DNA of 64,000 nt from Streptomyces sp. NBC_00390 (GCF_036057275.1 NZ_CP107945.1:2294001-2358000), one strand, 5' to 3'. Shown: positions 1-11,534, numbered from the stretch's first letter. Translations and numbers: made by a program. Notes: a model not told the origin generated them from the sequence alone.

Positions 1-2
1 CC

Positions 3-557
3 TCGAAGCTGCTGCCGGTGTTCGGCCCCAAGCCGTTCCTCACAGCGGGCGCCCTGCTCGCCGGGAGCGGGATGGCCTGGCTGACCATGATCGATCCGGG
101 CAGCTCGTATGCGGGCGCCGTGCTGGGACCGATGCTGCTCTTCGGCTTCGGCATGGGCCTGGTGTTCGTGACCGCGACACTCACCGCGGTGTCGGGTGTG
201 GCGCAGCACGAGTCGGGAGCGGCCTCCAGTCTGCTCAACGCCACACAGATGGTCGGTGGTTCCCTCGGACTGTCGATTCTCATGACGGTTTTCACCACCG
301 CCGGCCGCGACGAAACCGCACGCCAATTGCCCTCGTTCCTTGCCGAGTCGACCCCGGCTCAACAGGAGCAGTTCACCAGGACGCATGAACTCCCGCCGCC
401 GTGGGGCCATCAGGTGCTCGCCGAGGGCATCGCCACGGCGTTCTGGGCCGGCGTGGGCCTGGTCGGCCTGGCCGTCCTGACCGCGCTGTTCGTCATGCGG
501 GTACGCGCGAGCGACCTGGAGGCACTCAGCGGGACAGCGGGCGGCCCGGCCTCGTAG
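3..557 (+). CDS. MFS drug-efflux transporter, C-terminal part (truncated by window edge)
   Basis: This is the last 184 residues of a membrane transporter whose beginning lies before the window. The frame is open from the first bases. Several hydrophobic helices are visible, including a segment around residues 45-60 (ATLTAVSGVAQHESGAASS region) that matches the DHA2 (EmrB/QacA, 14-helix) major facilitator family, where this loop commonly reads SGAASSLLNATQQVGG. The final helix lies at about residues 140-165, followed by a short cytoplasmic tail. Such proteins export drugs or metabolites by proton antiport; the substrate cannot be told from a C-terminus. A hairpin terminator lies just downstream. 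Confidence 0.8.
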   Translation, partial: SKLLPVFGPKPFLTAGALLAGSGMAWLTMIDPGSSYAGAVLGPMLLFGFGMGLVFVTATLTAVSGVAQHESGAASSLLNATQMVGGSLGLSILMTVFTTAGRDETARQLPSFLAESTPAQQEQFTRTHELPPPWGHQVLAEGIATAFWAGVGLVGLAVLTALFVMRVRASDLEALSGTAGGPAS

Positions 558-568
558 CCGCGGCTGCC

Positions 569-605
569 GGGGTACGGGCCGGCGCGAGGGGACGGCCCGT
601 ACCCC
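569..605. terminator. Bidirectional hairpin terminator
   Basis: Perfect 13-bp inverted repeat (569-581 with 593-605, arm GGGGTACGGGCCG) with an 11-nt loop, between the convergent MFS and DUF4173 genes. Typical GC-rich Streptomyces terminator without a strong U tract. Confidence 0.75.
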
Positions 606-639
606 ACGGCGCCTCAGACCTGCTGCGAGATGCGCCGTC

Positions 640-2301
640 TCATTGGTCGTACGGGCCGAGCTCGCCCTCCTTCTCCCACTCGCCGCGATCGTCCTGGTCG
701 TCCTGGTCGTCCTGGTCGTCGTAGTCGTCGGAGCGGTCGGAGTCGTACGCGTCGCACGAAGTGTCGTCGGTGTGGGCGCCGCGATCGGCCAGGATGCTGC
801 GCGCCCTGGACTTGCCCCAACTCGTCGCGTACCAGGGGTCGTCCGTCTCCTCCAGCGCACGTGCGATGCCGTCCAGCGCACAGGAGCGCAGCGGCTCGGG
901 CAGCCCGTCGAGGGCCGGAACGGCATCCGCGGACAGCTCCTGGAGATAGGCGACGTCGATCTTTCCGGTGCGCTCGTAGCGCTGTACGTTGCGTTCCGCG
1001 ACGAGTCCGTCCGGGGAGGCGAGACCGAACGCGAGCACGGCGGCCGCGGCACTCGCTGCTACCGCGCGAGGCAGCCACTTCATGCCGTACACCCCGGCCG
1101 CCATGATCAGGACGATCACCAGCCCGAGCCACAGCTCCATGGCTGCGACGGACACCCGCAACCTGGTCAGTCCATAGGCATCGACGTACAGATCCATCCG
1201 GCGCAGCGCCGACGCCACCACGACCAGAGTGAGCAGGCACAGCGTCCCGAGGACGGCACGGACCAGAGTGCGGTCGCCCGCCGCGGAGCGAGGTGCCCAG
1301 CGCAGCGCAAGGGCGATCACGACGAGTGTCAGCAGGGTGGCGAACAGCAGCTGCCAGAAGCCCTGGCGCGCGTATGCGGAGTACGTCAGTCCCGTCTCGC
1401 TGAGCACCTTGTCGTATCCGCCGAAGAGAACGGCGAGCTGGACGGCTATGAACACGGCGAAGAGCAGGTCGAGCACCACGAGCGGCAGCGCCCACTCCCA
1501 GCGGGACCGGGCCCGGCCGGGCCGTATCTCAAGGCGGTCCCAGCGCAGAGGGGCGGCGGCCAGGTGCGCCGCGGCGAGCGCTCCGACCAGGCCGACCAGA
1601 AGGAGCAGGAAACGCCAGGGGCCGTCGGCGACCGAGACGTCCGGGATCAGGTTGCCGAGAAGATCGGCAAAGGCTGCGTCCGCTCCCGCGAACAGCGCTC
1701 CGAACACGATGACCAGCAGCGCCGCCACCGCGCCGGTGCGCAGGACCGGCGCCACGCGGCCGTTCGACCCGGCAGCGTGGCTGCGCAGTCCGTTCCATCC
1801 CCAGACCATGCCGGTACCCAGCGAAGCCGGCAGGCCGAACGGGCCCAGCAGCACGCCCGGCCAGGTACGGCCGCCGTTCAGCGCCAGCGACGCGAGGGCC
1901 AGCGCCGACACGACGGCGAGGAACGTCGGCCATCCGGCGTCACGCAGCACGGGTACGGCGAGGAGCGCGATGCCGCCGAGCGCCCACACTAGTGTCCACG
2001 GGCGCAGCCTGCGGCCGGCGGCCCTCGCGGCGAAGTACGCGCCGAGTCCGGCGGGCACCGCGACGATCAGCAGATTGAGGCCGGCTCCTTCGCCGAGCAG
2101 AAATGCGCTGAGCACCGCGGTGGCCACTACGCACCACAGTGTCGCAACGCTCGCCGCGGCCGGTTTGCGCGCGCCTGTTCTGCTGGTGCGCCGGGGCGGC
2201 TGCGGTGGTGGCGCCCAGGGCCCGGGCACGGACGGTCCTGCCGCGGGCCTGGACGGCCCGGCACTGGACCTCGGCGGTGGTGTGTCATGTACGTCCGGCA
2301 C
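640..2301 (-). CDS. DUF4173/DUF4153-type polytopic membrane protein with acidic tail
   Basis: The 553-residue product has a Pro-rich cytoplasmic N-terminus (about residues 1-45), roughly ten to twelve hydrophobic helices, and a short extracytoplasmic or cytosolic C-terminal region rich in Leu-Asp that resembles the DUF4173 family of actinobacterial membrane proteins, whose function is unknown. The last 40 residues are very acidic and include DDQ repeated three times. I chose the GTG at 2301 because GGGAGGGGG lies just upstream; an ATG at 2382 is also in frame but has no ribosome site. It is transcribed towards the MFS gene and follows a hairpin at 2472-2496, so it probably has its own promoter. 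Confidence 0.7.
   Translation of the reverse strand: MPDVHDTPPPRSSAGPSRPAAGPSVPGPWAPPPQPPRRTSRTGARKPAAASVATLWCVVATAVLSAFLLGEGAGLNLLIVAVPAGLGAYFAARAAGRRLRPWTLVWALGGIALLAVPVLRDAGWPTFLAVVSALALASLALNGGRTWPGVLLGPFGLPASLGTGMVWGWNGLRSHAAGSNGRVAPVLRTGAVAALLVIVFGALFAGADAAFADLLGNLIPDVSVADGPWRFLLLLVGLVGALAAAHLAAAPLRWDRLEIRPGRARSRWEWALPLVVLDLLFAVFIAVQLAVLFGGYDKVLSETGLTYSAYARQGFWQLLFATLLTLVVIALALRWAPRSAAGDRTLVRAVLGTLCLLTLVVVASALRRMDLYVDAYGLTRLRVSVAAMELWLGLVIVLIMAAGVYGMKWLPRAVAASAAAAVLAFGLASPDGLVAERNVQRYERTGKIDVAYLQELSADAVPALDGLPEPLRSCALDGIARALEETDDPWYATSWGKSRARSILADRGAHTDDTSCDAYDSDRSDDYDDQDDQDDQDDRGEWEKEGELGPYDQ
689..715 (-). repeat. 9-bp tandem repeat encoding DDQ-DDQ-DDQ
   Basis: Three exact head-to-tail copies of TCGTCCTGG (plus strand) inside the 3' end of the DUF4173 gene. 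They encode the acidic DDQ repeat of its tail. Copy number may vary between strains through slippage. Confidence 0.9.
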
Positions 2302-2471
2302 GGGACCCCCTCCCGACCGGATCACCCCGCCACGGCTCTGAGGCGGTACGACCCGGTGTCTCGTCGGCGCGCTCCTGTCCATGATCAGCAGCGCGGCGTG
2401 ACGGACAGAGTAGCCCTGGTGGCACCGGCCGCCCCCTCTCCTGCGAGGCTGAAGCCGGACCGTGACACATG

Positions 2472-2496
2472 AGCCGCCCGGCAGGCCCGGGCGGCT
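2472..2496 (-). terminator. Hairpin terminator after the 4756-2556 operon
   Basis: Inverted repeat AGCCGCCCGG (2472-2481) with CCGGGCGGCT (2487-2496), 5-nt loop. It lies about 60 nt downstream of the ADP-ribosylglycohydrolase stop and upstream of the DUF4173 start, so it separates two leftward transcription units. Confidence 0.6.
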
Positions 2497-2555
2497 TCTC
2501 ACATGCGACCTTGCCGGCTGCTCACCGTCCGGCCTTCTCGAGGGGGCAGGGCTGC

Positions 2556-3464
2556 TCAGCTGGTGCCGTCGGGCACCCAGCCGGGCAGGCCCTCCGTACG
2601 CTCCAGCCACTCGGCGGGCGGCTGCCCGGCCTTACCCGCCGCCACCACACCACAGGCGATTGCACAGGTGGTGTCGACGTCGCCGCCGACCTGGGCCGTC
2701 GTCCAGAAAGTCTGCTCGAAATCACCGAGCGAACGTGCGGCGGACCACAGCGCGAAGGGCACGGTGTCATGAGCGCTGGTGCGTCGGCCGCTGCCGAGCA
2801 CCGCTGCGACGGTGCCTGCGTCGCTGTAGTCGAGCATGTCCCGGGCCCGCCGCAGACCGGCCCCGACCGCGCTGCGCGGCACGAGGTCCACGACACCGTC
2901 GAGCAGTTCCTCGGGCGTGGGCGGTCCGGCGGGGTTTCCGGCCAATGCTGCTGCCGCCGCCACGGCCATGGCGCCGACCACGGCCTCGCGGTGCTGGTGC
3001 GTCGTGTACGAGGAGATCTCGGCCTGATGGGTGGCCTGTTCCGGGTCGCCCGCGTACCAGGCTCCGAGCGGGGCGATCCGCATCGCGGACCCGTTGCCCC
3101 ACGAGCCCTGGCCCTTGAAGAGTTCGGCGGCCAGCTCGCGCCAGTCGCCACCCTCCCGGATCAGCCGGAGCATCCTGTTGACCGCCGGACCGTAACCCCG
3201 GTCGAAGTCGTGGTGCTCGGCGAAGGACCGGGCGAGTGCGTCCTGGTCCACGCGATCATGGTCCACGAGCACGGCGAGGACCGAGCAGGCCATCTCGGTG
3301 TCGTCGGTCCACTGCCAGGTCTTCGGCGGCAGCTCGCGCCGCTTCAGCAGGGGATAGTTCGTCGGTACAAAGAACTGGGAGCCCAGGGCGTCTCCCACGG
3401 ACAGCCCGCGCAGGCTGTCCAGGGCGCGTTCGAAGCGCCGGTCGCGAGAGGAGTCAGCGGTCAT
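2556..3464 (-). CDS. ADP-ribosylglycohydrolase (DraG) family protein
   Basis: The 302-residue protein has the ADP-ribosylglycohydrolase fold: an early GDALG motif (about residue 24), the metal-binding TDDTE motif at residues 53-57 and the second metal site GGDVDTT near residue 263. Family members remove ADP-ribose from modified protein side chains or nucleic acids using two magnesium ions. Length is normal for DraG/MAG-type enzymes and all recognisable metal ligands are present, so it should be active; the substrate is unknown. It is the last gene of a tight leftward operon, 12 nt after the histidine phosphatase gene. Confidence 0.85.
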   Translation of the reverse strand: MTADSSRDRRFERALDSLRGLSVGDALGSQFFVPTNYPLLKRRELPPKTWQWTDDTEMACSVLAVLVDHDRVDQDALARSFAEHHDFDRGYGPAVNRMLRLIREGGDWRELAAELFKGQGSWGNGSAMRIAPLGAWYAGDPEQATHQAEISSYTTHQHREAVVGAMAVAAAAALAGNPAGPPTPEELLDGVVDLVPRSAVGAGLRRARDMLDYSDAGTVAAVLGSGRRTSAHDTVPFALWSAARSLGDFEQTFWTTAQVGGDVDTTCAIACGVVAAGKAGQPPAEWLERTEGLPGWVPDGTS

Positions 3465-3476
3465 CTTCCTGCCACT

Positions 3477-4136
3477 CTATCCCGTGACGCCGTACGACTC
3501 CGGAGTCCGCCAGTGTTCGAACGGCCGGTCAAGCGTGTACCGCCCGTTCTCCCCCAGCTGCAGTATCCGCATCTCCCCGTTGCCCGGGTTGGACAGCGAC
3601 TCGAATTCCGCGACCGACCAGTGGAACCAGCGCATGCAGAACAGCCGCATCGTCAGCCCGTGCGTGACTATGAGCACGTTCGGGGGGTGATCGGGGGACT
3701 CGAAGCTGCGGTGCAGACTCTCCAGGAACGCGCCCACCCGGTCGTACACATCGGCGCCCGACTCCCCCTGCGCCAGACGGTAGAAGAAGTGCCCGTACGC
3801 ATCGCGGTACTGCTTCTGCAGCCGCACGTCCTCCCGGTCCTGCCAGTTCCCCCAGTCCTGCTCTCGCAGCCGGGGCTCCTCTCTGACCCGCACCAGCTCG
3901 GGGTCGAGGGCGAACGCCCGGAAGGTGTCGTGCGTGCGGCGGTACGGCGAGACGTAGACGCTCACGCGCTCCCGTCCGAACAGTTCCCGCAGCCGTGCCC
4001 CCGTCTCCTCGGCCTGCGCCCAGCCGGTGGCAGTGAGCTGGAGCGCATGGTCGGGCTCACGTTCGTACACCGTGTCATCGGCGTTCCCCTCCGACTCGCC
4101 GTGCCGGACGAGGACGATGCGTCGCGGTCGCGCCAT
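3477..4136 (-). CDS. Histidine phosphatase (phosphoglycerate mutase-like) family protein
   Basis: A 219-residue cytosolic protein. It opens with a beta strand and the LVRHGES motif (R11, H12, E14), the phosphohistidine loop of branch-1 histidine phosphatases; the second catalytic histidine is in VTHGLTMR near residue 165. The absence of motifs specific to true glycolytic mutase suggests a broad phosphatase. It lies between the DUF4937 gene (14 nt upstream) and the ADP-ribosylglycohydrolase gene (12 nt downstream), so all three are probably co-transcribed. Substrate not inferable. Confidence 0.88.
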   Translation of the reverse strand: MARPRRIVLVRHGESEGNADDTVYEREPDHALQLTATGWAQAEETGARLRELFGRERVSVYVSPYRRTHDTFRAFALDPELVRVREEPRLREQDWGNWQDREDVRLQKQYRDAYGHFFYRLAQGESGADVYDRVGAFLESLHRSFESPDHPPNVLIVTHGLTMRLFCMRWFHWSVAEFESLSNPGNGEMRILQLGENGRYTLDRPFEHWRTPESYGVTG

Positions 4137-4150
4137 GCCACGACCTTAAG

Positions 4151-4756
4151 TCACACGGTCCAGGAAGGTTCCAGCTCCACCACATCCCCCGCGAGAGCGG
4201 AAACATCGGCCTCGGTCTGCGCGCGCAGCAGCAGCCGCTCGACCCGCTCCGTCCGGTACTTCCCGTGCTCGGCCGCCGACTGCCACATCGACATCACCAG
4301 GAACTCGTTCCCTGGCGCCTCCCCGAACAGCCCGCGCACCATCCCCGGGGATCCGGCCATCGCCGGGTTCCACACCTTCTCCTGCATCAGCGCGAAGTGC
4401 TCGATCCGGTGCTCGCGGACCCGGCAGTGGGCGACCCGCACCACGTCGGCGTCCGTGAACCGCGGTTCGAAGCCCGTCTTCACATCGAAGCGATGGTCGA
4501 ACAGCTTGGCCTGACTGTCCTTGTACGTCCCCGACTGCCCCGACGCCAGCCGGTCATGGGAGCGCGCCATGAACGAGTCGTAGAAGGCGCGGCTCTCCCA
4601 GAAGCCGAACACATGCGCCACATCCGGCCGTATTCGGCTCCACCCTCCGCCCTGCCCACGGAAACCCGGCTCACCCAGCAGCCCCGCCCACTTCCGCTGC
4701 CCCCGCTCGAACCCTCGACGGTCCACCACGGTGCAGCGAATCCACTTGACCAGCAC
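4151..4756 (-). CDS. DUF4937 / antibiotic-biosynthesis-monooxygenase-like protein
   Basis: A 201-residue protein beginning MLVKWIRC with a WAGLLGEPGF segment and a repeated ferredoxin-like pattern (WESRAFYDSFM, then a second half with a similar FLVMSMWQS strand). I assign it to the DUF4937 family, small YdbC-like proteins whose folds resemble stress-responsive or ABM dimeric alpha-beta barrels. No catalytic residues are known for the family. It is the first gene of the three-gene leftward operon that ends at 2556. Confidence 0.7.
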   Translation of the reverse strand: MLVKWIRCTVVDRRGFERGQRKWAGLLGEPGFRGQGGGWSRIRPDVAHVFGFWESRAFYDSFMARSHDRLASGQSGTYKDSQAKLFDHRFDVKTGFEPRFTDADVVRVAHCRVREHRIEHFALMQEKVWNPAMAGSPGMVRGLFGEAPGNEFLVMSMWQSAAEHGKYRTERVERLLLRAQTEADVSALAGDVVELEPSWTV

Positions 4757-4846
4757 CGCGCCATCGTACGGCCCGGAACGTGGCGCCGGTCACTCTCCGG
4801 CACAGACCACCCGAACCGGCTGTGCCGCCTCGGCACAATGATCTGC

Positions 4847-5804
4847 ATGACAGCCCTGCACACCAACCCGCTCTTCGCCCGTCTCGAAGCCGCCGAGCGG
4901 ATCCTCGTGGCTGGCGCGGGCGGCGGCTTCGACATCTATGCCGGGCTGCCCGTGGCGCTCTCCCTTCTCCACCAGGGAAAGGAAGTGCACCTGGCGAATC
5001 TCACCTTCAGCCCGATCGAAGGGCTGTCCGTGGACGACTTCCTCGCTCCCGATGTCGCGGTGATCACCCCGGAAACATCGCTGCACCAGACGTACTTCCC
5101 TGAGCGAACCCTCGCGCAGTGGCTCGCGCTGCACGGCTACCCCGGCACCGTGCACGCCCTCGCCCGCACCGGTGTCCAGCCGCTGCGCGACGCCTACCGG
5201 GCTCTGATCGAGCGGTACGACATCGACGCGGTCGTGCTCGTGGACGGTGGCACGGACATCCTGATGCGCGGCGACGAGTCGGGGCTCGGGACACCCGAGG
5301 AGGACGACCAGCGTGGCCGCCTTGTACGGCATCGATGTGCCCGTGCGGCTGGTCGTCTCGGTCGGCTTCGGGGTCGACGCGTACCACGGGGTGAGCCATG
5401 GCCTCGTCCTGGAGAACATCGCCGCCCTGGAAACCGGCGGCGCCTACCTCGGTGCCTTCTCCGTGCCCCGCTCGACGCGTGAGGGCGCCTTGTTCGTCGA
5501 CGCGGTGGCTCATGCGCAGGCGCACACGCCGGACCATCCGAGCATCGTGAACGGCTCCATAGCGGCAGCGGTGCAGGGGGCGTTCGGCGATGTGCGGTTC
5601 ACCTCACGCACCCGTGGCAGTGAGCTGTTCATCAATCCGCTGATGTCGATCTGCTTCGCCTTCGAACTGGACGGTCTCGCCCGCCGCTGTCTTTACCTCG
5701 ACCGGATCGAGAACACCCACCTGATCCGCCAGGTCAGCAGCGCGATTGCGGAATTCCGGGAGGAAGTCCCGCGCCAGAGGCCGCCTCGCCGCATCCCGCA
5801 CTGA
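4847..5804 (+). pseudogene. DUF1152 family protein, interrupted by a frameshift
   Basis: Two overlapping frames together make one DUF1152 protein of about 318 residues. The first half (MTALHTNPLF, then a glycine-rich AGAGGGFD nucleotide-binding-like loop at about residue 18, VLVDGGTDIL near 140) runs in the frame of 4847 to about 5305. The second half (VAALYGIDVP, VVSVGFGVDA, then NPLMSICFAF) is in the frame that ends at 5804. The switch falls at 5303-5313: after GLGTPEED the second frame continues TSVAAL. One codon reduced to a single base (a 2-nt deletion) or a 1-nt insertion explains it. This may be a true mutation or a sequencing error. An ATG nine bases upstream (4838) is also in frame. 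The function of DUF1152 is unknown. Confidence 0.75.
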
Positions 5805-5859
5805 CCGGATACGGTCAACGCACCAATAGCTCTTGGCAGTTACGGGGAAGGGAAATCTG

Positions 5860-6390
5860 GTGAGCAGCCTCAACAAGGGGGTCGGGAAAGCCGAGGTCAC
5901 ACTCAAGTGGGACCCCAGCCCCCTGGGTGAGCCCGACATCGATCTCGACATCGTCGCTGCGACGTATCCGGCGGACGCGCCTCACGGCAAGCCCTCGTAC
6001 GTCGTGCACTTCGACAGTCGCTCGCCCGACGGCACGATCACGCTGACGAGGGAGAGCCGGACAGGCCAGGGCTTCGGCTCCGACGAGGTGATGACCCTCG
6101 AGTTCCACCGGCTGGCAGCGACGTACGGACGCGTCGTCGTGGGCGTGGTCATCCAGCAGCGGGACGGCCGGAGGGTGTTCGGCGATGTGGCGAACACCCT
6201 GGTGCGGGTGCTGGAGGGCCATGTCGAGCTGGGGAAGTGCGACTTCGCCGCGGTCTCGGGGTCGAGGGCCGCAGTCATCTGCGAGTTCACCCGGACCGCA
6301 GCCGGCGACTGGGAGTTCCGGGAGGCCGTGCAGGGCTTCGACGCTGATCCGCAGTCCTTCATCACGGTCATGGGCGGCGGCGCCGGCTGA
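5860..6390 (+). CDS. TerD-domain protein
   Basis: A 176-residue protein of the TerD family (tellurium resistance/stress proteins with a calcium-binding beta sandwich). The conserved DLDIVAATY strand is at about residues 27-36, followed by VVHFDSR and a SDEVMTLEF segment. I chose GTG at 5860, preceded by GGGGAAGGGAAA; a TTG at 5833 is in frame but lacks a ribosome site. The usual TerD motif DLD...A.Y and acidic ligands are present. It stands alone, not in a ter operon, between the DUF1152 gene and the nrdJ terminator. Role is probably envelope or general stress, by family only. Confidence 0.8.
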   Translation: MSSLNKGVGKAEVTLKWDPSPLGEPDIDLDIVAATYPADAPHGKPSYVVHFDSRSPDGTITLTRESRTGQGFGSDEVMTLEFHRLAATYGRVVVGVVIQQRDGRRVFGDVANTLVRVLEGHVELGKCDFAAVSGSRAAVICEFTRTAAGDWEFREAVQGFDADPQSFITVMGGGAG

Positions 6391-6463
6391 ACGCTTCCTC
6401 CGGGGCGTGACCACGGGGCCACCACGGAAGGGAAGCGCCGAAGCCCCGGTGGTCGGTACAGCC

Positions 6464-6496
6464 GAGCGGGGAGTCGCGTTGTGCGACTCCCCGCTC
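6464..6496. terminator. Bidirectional hairpin terminator between terD-like gene and nrdJ
   Basis: Perfect 14-bp inverted repeat GAGCGGGGAGTCGC (6464-6477) with its complement at 6483-6496 and a GTTGT loop, between convergent genes. Confidence 0.8.
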
Positions 6497-6529
6497 CGAT
6501 CAGTCATTCACGCCTGGAAGGCGTCATGT

Positions 6530-9421
<2,892 letters not shown>

Positions 9422-9591
9422 GCCGCCTCCCATATACGGGCGAAAACGCCCTGAAGTGCCCAGTTCTTCCCGTGGCACAGTTTGTGTCTGTTGCCCCGGG
9501 CGCCGCACACAGCGCCCGTGACAGGTCTTTCGCCGCTTTGAGCCGACCGGCAAGGCCGGCCCCCCGACCCGTTCTGTACGGCCGGTGTCGC

Positions 9592-10104
9592 TCAGTCGGC
9601 GGCAGTGGCGGGCACGGGGACCTCGACGTCCCCGGGGCTTCCGCCTTCCTCAGCAGGAGGCCGCTCATGCCGCAGTTCCGCGATGGCGGCCTCGAAGTCT
9701 TCGAGCGAATCGAACGCCCGGTACACGGACGCGAAGCGCAGGTACGCGACGAGGTCGAGTTCCTGCAGGGGGCCGAGTATGGCCAGACCCACGTCGTGGG
9801 TGGTCAGCTCGGCGCTGCCCGTGGCGCGCACTGCCTCTTCGACCCGCTGGCCGAGCTGGGCGAGGGCGTCCTCGGTGACCGGCCGTCCCTGGCACGCCTT
9901 GCGCACGCCTGAGATGACCTTGGTACGACTGAAGGGTTCGGTCACCCCGCTGCGCTTGATCACCATCAGCGAGGCGGTCTCCACCGTCGTGAAGCGGCGG
10001 GAGCAGTCGGGGCACTGACGGCGCCGGCGGATCGACGTTCCGTCGTCGGTGGTTCGACTGTCGACGACACGACTGTCTGGGTGCCTGCAGAAGGGGCAGT
10101 GCAT
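9592..10104 (-). CDS. nrdR: Transcriptional repressor NrdR
   Basis: NrdR is the ATP/dATP-sensing repressor of ribonucleotide reductase genes. The 170-residue product starts MHCPFC and has the zinc ribbon CPFC...CPDCSRRF (C3, C6, C31, C34) followed by an ATP-cone domain ([15 protein letters not shown] region, about 47-137). The C-terminal 30 residues are a low-complexity extension rich in Glu, Pro and Ala. GGGAGCC lies before the ATG. It is the first gene of the nrdR-nrdJ unit, with two NrdR boxes 110-155 nt upstream, which implies autoregulation. Confidence 0.97.
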   Translation of the reverse strand: MHCPFCRHPDSRVVDSRTTDDGTSIRRRRQCPDCSRRFTTVETASLMVIKRSGVTEPFSRTKVISGVRKACQGRPVTEDALAQLGQRVEEAVRATGSAELTTHDVGLAILGPLQELDLVAYLRFASVYRAFDSLEDFEAAIAELRHERPPAEEGGSPGDVEVPVPATAAD

Positions 10105-10213
10105 GGCTCCCAACCCTCCCTCACAGCACGACTGAATGGCCTCACAGGTGTGTTGAAGCCCCGTGAAGCAGCCACAAGCATAGGCGATGCCCTCGCCCCT
10201 GAAGGACGGGGGA

Positions 10214-10229
10214 CCACAACTTCTGGGTG
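10214..10229 (-). promoter_or_regulatory. Candidate NrdR box 2
   Basis: CCACAACTTCTGGGTG, an imperfect palindrome. Its centre is 31 bp (three helical turns) from the centre of the stronger box at 10245-10260. Paired boxes at this phasing are the known NrdR operator architecture. Confidence 0.65.
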
Positions 10230-10244
10230 GCGCACACAATCCAA

Positions 10245-10260
10245 CCACTAGATCTGGTGG
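10245..10260 (-). promoter_or_regulatory. Candidate NrdR box 1
   Basis: CCACTAGATCTGGTGG, near-perfect 16-bp palindrome, similar to the NrdR-box pattern acaCwAtATaTwGtgt. It lies upstream of nrdR, the gene for the repressor that would bind it. Confidence 0.75.
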
Positions 10261-10261
10261 T

Positions 10262-10616
10262 GGGTCGCGTTTTGCGCCGTTGAGCGTGTCGCCTGACGGA
10301 AGGACGGCAGCCCGGCCGTGCACGGGCCGTATCGCTCATGTGCACCCAGCGCATCCGAACGCCCGACGAGGCTACGCGGGGCGCGCGGCTCCGCGGAATC
10401 GCGGCGGATGGATGCCAGACTGGGGACCACCTCGGCCCACTTCATGGCGCAGCAACCCCTGCACCCGCATCACCGCTTGAGCGCTTCCGCGGTGACGGCA
10501 CGCTTCACTGCGACCGGCGGTGAAGCGTACCGTGAAGGCGCGAGCCGCCTCGCGGTTCGATCGTTCGCACATACACCCAGCCGAGCGGGGACGTCAGGAA
10601 ATCTGCGATTTTTCAC
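10262..10616. other. Non-coding gap between nrdR and lexA control regions
   Basis: About 350 bases without a credible gene; open frames here lack ribosome sites and plausible composition. The only structure I see is a 9-bp inverted repeat ACGCTTCAC (10500-10508) with GTGAAGCGT (10520-10528) about 110 nt before the LexA box. No tRNA or riboswitch pattern was recognised. Confidence 0.5.
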
Positions 10617-10631
10617 TCGAACGTGTGTTTG
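10617..10631 (+). promoter_or_regulatory. LexA (SOS) box of lexA
   Basis: TCGAACGTGTGTTTG, matching the actinobacterial pattern CGAAC-N4-GTTYG, 64 nt before the lexA start. It implies autorepression and induction on DNA damage. Confidence 0.85.
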
Positions 10632-10694
10632 GCGCAACCTTTCGAAACCAACTACCGTTGTCCAGCTAGGGAGACCATTTCGAGAGGGGCCGAC

Positions 10695-11480
10695 GTGACC
10701 ACCACCGCAGACAGTGCCACCATCACTGCCCAGGACCGCTCCCAGAACCGATTCGAGCCGGTGCATGCCATGAATGACGCAGCCACGACCCCGGAGGGGC
10801 CCAAGCCCACCCGCTCGCTGCCCGGCCGACCTCCAGGGATCCGGGCGGACAGCTCCGGCCTCACGGACCGGCAGCGGCGTGTCATCGAGGTGATCCGTGA
10901 CTCCGTGCAGCGCCGGGGATACCCCCCGTCGATGCGCGAGATCGGCCAGGCGGTCGGGCTGTCCAGCACGTCCTCCGTCGCGCATCAGCTCATGGCTCTG
11001 GAGCGAAAGGGCTTCCTGCGCAGGGACCCGCACCGCCCCAGGGCGTACGAGGTCCGCGGCTCCGACCAGCCCAGCAGCCAGCCGACCGACACCACGGGCA
11101 AGCCCGCGGCCTCCTACGTGCCCCTCGTCGGCCGGATCGCGGCCGGCGGCCCGATCCTCGCCGAGGAGTCGGTAGAGGACGTCTTCCCGCTGCCGCGGCA
11201 GCTGGTCGGTGACGGAGAGCTGTTCGTCCTGAAGGTCGTCGGCGACTCCATGATCGAAGCCGCCATCTGCGACGGTGACTGGGTGACCGTGCGCCGCCAG
11301 CCGGTCGCGGAGAACGGCGACATCGTGGCCGCCATGCTGGACGGCGAAGCCACGGTCAAGCGTTTCAAGCGGGAGAGCGGCCATGTGTGGCTGCTCCCTC
11401 ACAACGCTGCGTACCAGCCCATCCCCGGTGACGAGGCGACGATCCTCGGCAAGGTGGTGGCGGTCCTGCGGCGGGTCTGA
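10695..11480 (+). CDS. lexA: SOS repressor LexA
   Basis: LexA represses DNA-damage genes and cleaves itself when stimulated by RecA. The 261-residue protein has an extended N-terminus of about 55 residues, a winged helix ([13 protein letters not shown], about 79-91, recognition helix SSVAHQLM), the self-cleavage bond A150-G151 in GRIAAGG, catalytic S185 in GDSM and general base K222 in ATVKRF. The GTG at 10695 follows GAGAGGGG; an ATG inside the extension (residue 26) would give a more usual length. The LexA box upstream supports autoregulation. It is divergent from nrdR and ends facing the DinG-like gene. Confidence 0.97.
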   Translation: MTTTADSATITAQDRSQNRFEPVHAMNDAATTPEGPKPTRSLPGRPPGIRADSSGLTDRQRRVIEVIRDSVQRRGYPPSMREIGQAVGLSSTSSVAHQLMALERKGFLRRDPHRPRAYEVRGSDQPSSQPTDTTGKPAASYVPLVGRIAAGGPILAEESVEDVFPLPRQLVGDGELFVLKVVGDSMIEAAICDGDWVTVRRQPVAENGDIVAAMLDGEATVKRFKRESGHVWLLPHNAAYQPIPGDEATILGKVVAVLRRV

Positions 11481-11499
11481 CGGCCCGCCCGCCCTGACC

Positions 11500-11534
11500 G
11501 GACCCCGGGACCCACTGCGCCGGTCCCGGGGTCC
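11500..11534. terminator. Bidirectional hairpin terminator between lexA and the DinG-like gene
   Basis: Perfect 13-bp inverted repeat GGACCCCGGGACC (11500-11512) and its complement at 11522-11534 with a 9-nt loop. Confidence 0.75.

Noticed and set aside
9422..9591. Possible attenuator or B12 riboswitch between nrdR and nrdJ
   Set aside because: Only short GC-rich repeats (GGGCGC with GCGCCC) are seen; no B12-box sequence resembling the conserved GCCACTG element was recognised.
10318..10698. Plus-strand frame upstream of lexA
   Set aside because: Overlaps the LexA box and lexA start; no ribosome site, unlikely composition.
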